The position numbers were made by a program, and so were the translations under genes. From Auriscalpium vulgare (lineage: Eukaryota > Basidiomycota > Agaricomycetes > Russulales > Auriscalpiaceae), in the NCBI GenBank assembly GCA_019915015.1, contig JAHBBC010000001.1, forward strand, positions 1,178,001-1,242,000: a stretch of DNA of 64,000 nt. The letters run 5' to 3'. The notes under the pieces are model-generated. The model ran no database searches. It was not told where the DNA came from and was given only the letters and a program-made list of their open reading frames with translations. Positions 63,221 to 64,000 of this stretch are shown here, one piece after another (position 1 is the first letter of the stretch; each line of letters opens with the position of its first letter).

Positions 63221-64000
63221 TTTTGAGGGGCTACTGCGACACACCTTCTCCTGATCCCAGAGAGGGAGATTCGTTGCTACAAGTACACCGCCCACCCCGT
63301 TTGAATCGTGCCGTTCGCGATCACCTGGCGCCAGAACCTGTTCGAGGACACAGCCTCGCCCAGCCCGTTCGCGTTCGCGTCGTATAGCAACGCGGACATT
63401 AGCTGCCAGGCAATCAGTCATGCCGCGGCGCGATAGGCAGGTAAGCAATGCGCACCTGCAGGTATTGCTGTTTGAACATAAGCGCGGATCCATAGTACTC
63501 GGTGCGGTTGTCGCTCGCGTTGATGAAGGGCGCGATGGGCGCGGGTGGGAGTGACGCGGCGCGGGTGTCGAAAACCGGAGGCGCGGCGGGGTCGGACCGA
63601 CGTGTGATTCATAAGGCGAAGGGCGCTGGGTCGTAGCTAAATTGTCAGAGGTGTTCTTCCAGGCGCTGGATGTGTGTTGGCGGGGCAGGGCAATCGAAGT
63701 ATCCTGGTGGTAGTGCCGGCAGCAGACAGGCAAGCCACTATACGCTACGTCGGCCAACTACACGGTGCCCTGCCGCCGCCAGCGTCGCGATGGAGCGCGC
63801 TGCGCTCCGTCCAGAGTCGTGGCACCGAGCCGCGGACCCTGAGGTACGTAGCTCTCAGCGTGGTACGATGCTCGAACGAGGTTGACGGCACTCACTTTTG
63901 TAGGCTGCCCGTGTGCACCGCGCGAGATTGCGCCCAACGTCCCGACCGTCCACCGCGCGGATAGGCAACACGCACGCCACGCGCGGGGCGACGCATCCAG
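63221..64000. other. Right edge, no supported gene
   Basis: It may contain the 5' exons of the coiled-coil gene on the minus strand; nothing definite seen. Confidence 0.3.

Overview
The window looks like transposon-dense nuclear DNA of a filamentous fungus, most likely a mushroom-forming basidiomycete. The support is: short introns (about 43-63 nt) with GTRNGT donors, CTRAY-like branch points and YAG acceptors; Ty3/gypsy retrotransposons; a transposase-derived gene family that I recall as common in Agaricomycetes; and lineage-type protein-kinase paralogues. The species is not determined. No rRNA, tRNA or CRISPR array was seen.

Layout. (1) 1-12786 is the 3' part of Ty3/gypsy element 1 (plus strand). 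It holds gag-protease (open at the window edge), a pol broken by one frameshift, three spliced genes (here called C, B, A) on the opposite strand, a polypurine tract and a 3' LTR. (2) 12787-42853 is a different Ty3/gypsy element, element 3 (plus strand), with LTRs of about 1.2 kb, a very long ORF1 (gag-protease plus a long extension), pol, and an extra ORF before the 3' LTR. (3) 18512-32605 is a complete element of the same family as element 1 (element 2, minus strand), inserted into ORF1 of element 3 with a 4-bp GCGC target duplication and two LTRs that look identical. Its gag, pol and three opposite-strand genes are all intact. (4) 42854-64000 is older, lower-density DNA. It holds two paralogous kinase-like genes (one open, one with a stop codon), a divergently transcribed pair of multi-exon genes of which one is transposase-derived, hypothetical genes, repeats, and a decayed coiled-coil gene with a centrosomin-N-terminal-like motif.

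The most interesting system is the element 1/2 family. Two diverged copies share one architecture: gag-PR, a probable -1 frameshift site, RT-RNaseH-IN, then three antisense genes in the order C, B, A, then PPT and LTR. Intron positions and phases in the three genes are the same in both copies (C has four introns, phases 0,0,0,1; A and B have one each, after codon 49). Introns that are antisense to the genomic RNA survive retrotransposition, so these genes must be made from separate antisense transcripts. C carries a six-cysteine zinc-cluster-like motif; A and B are paralogues of unknown function. Element 2 also carries at least 14 exact copies of the dyad 9-mer TTCG(G/C)CGAA; I found none in element 1 or elsewhere in the window. 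One hypothesis is a self-encoded DNA-binding factor acting on element-specific sites, for example in anti-silencing, packaging or transcription. That is inference.

All alignments, counts and exon borders were made by eye.
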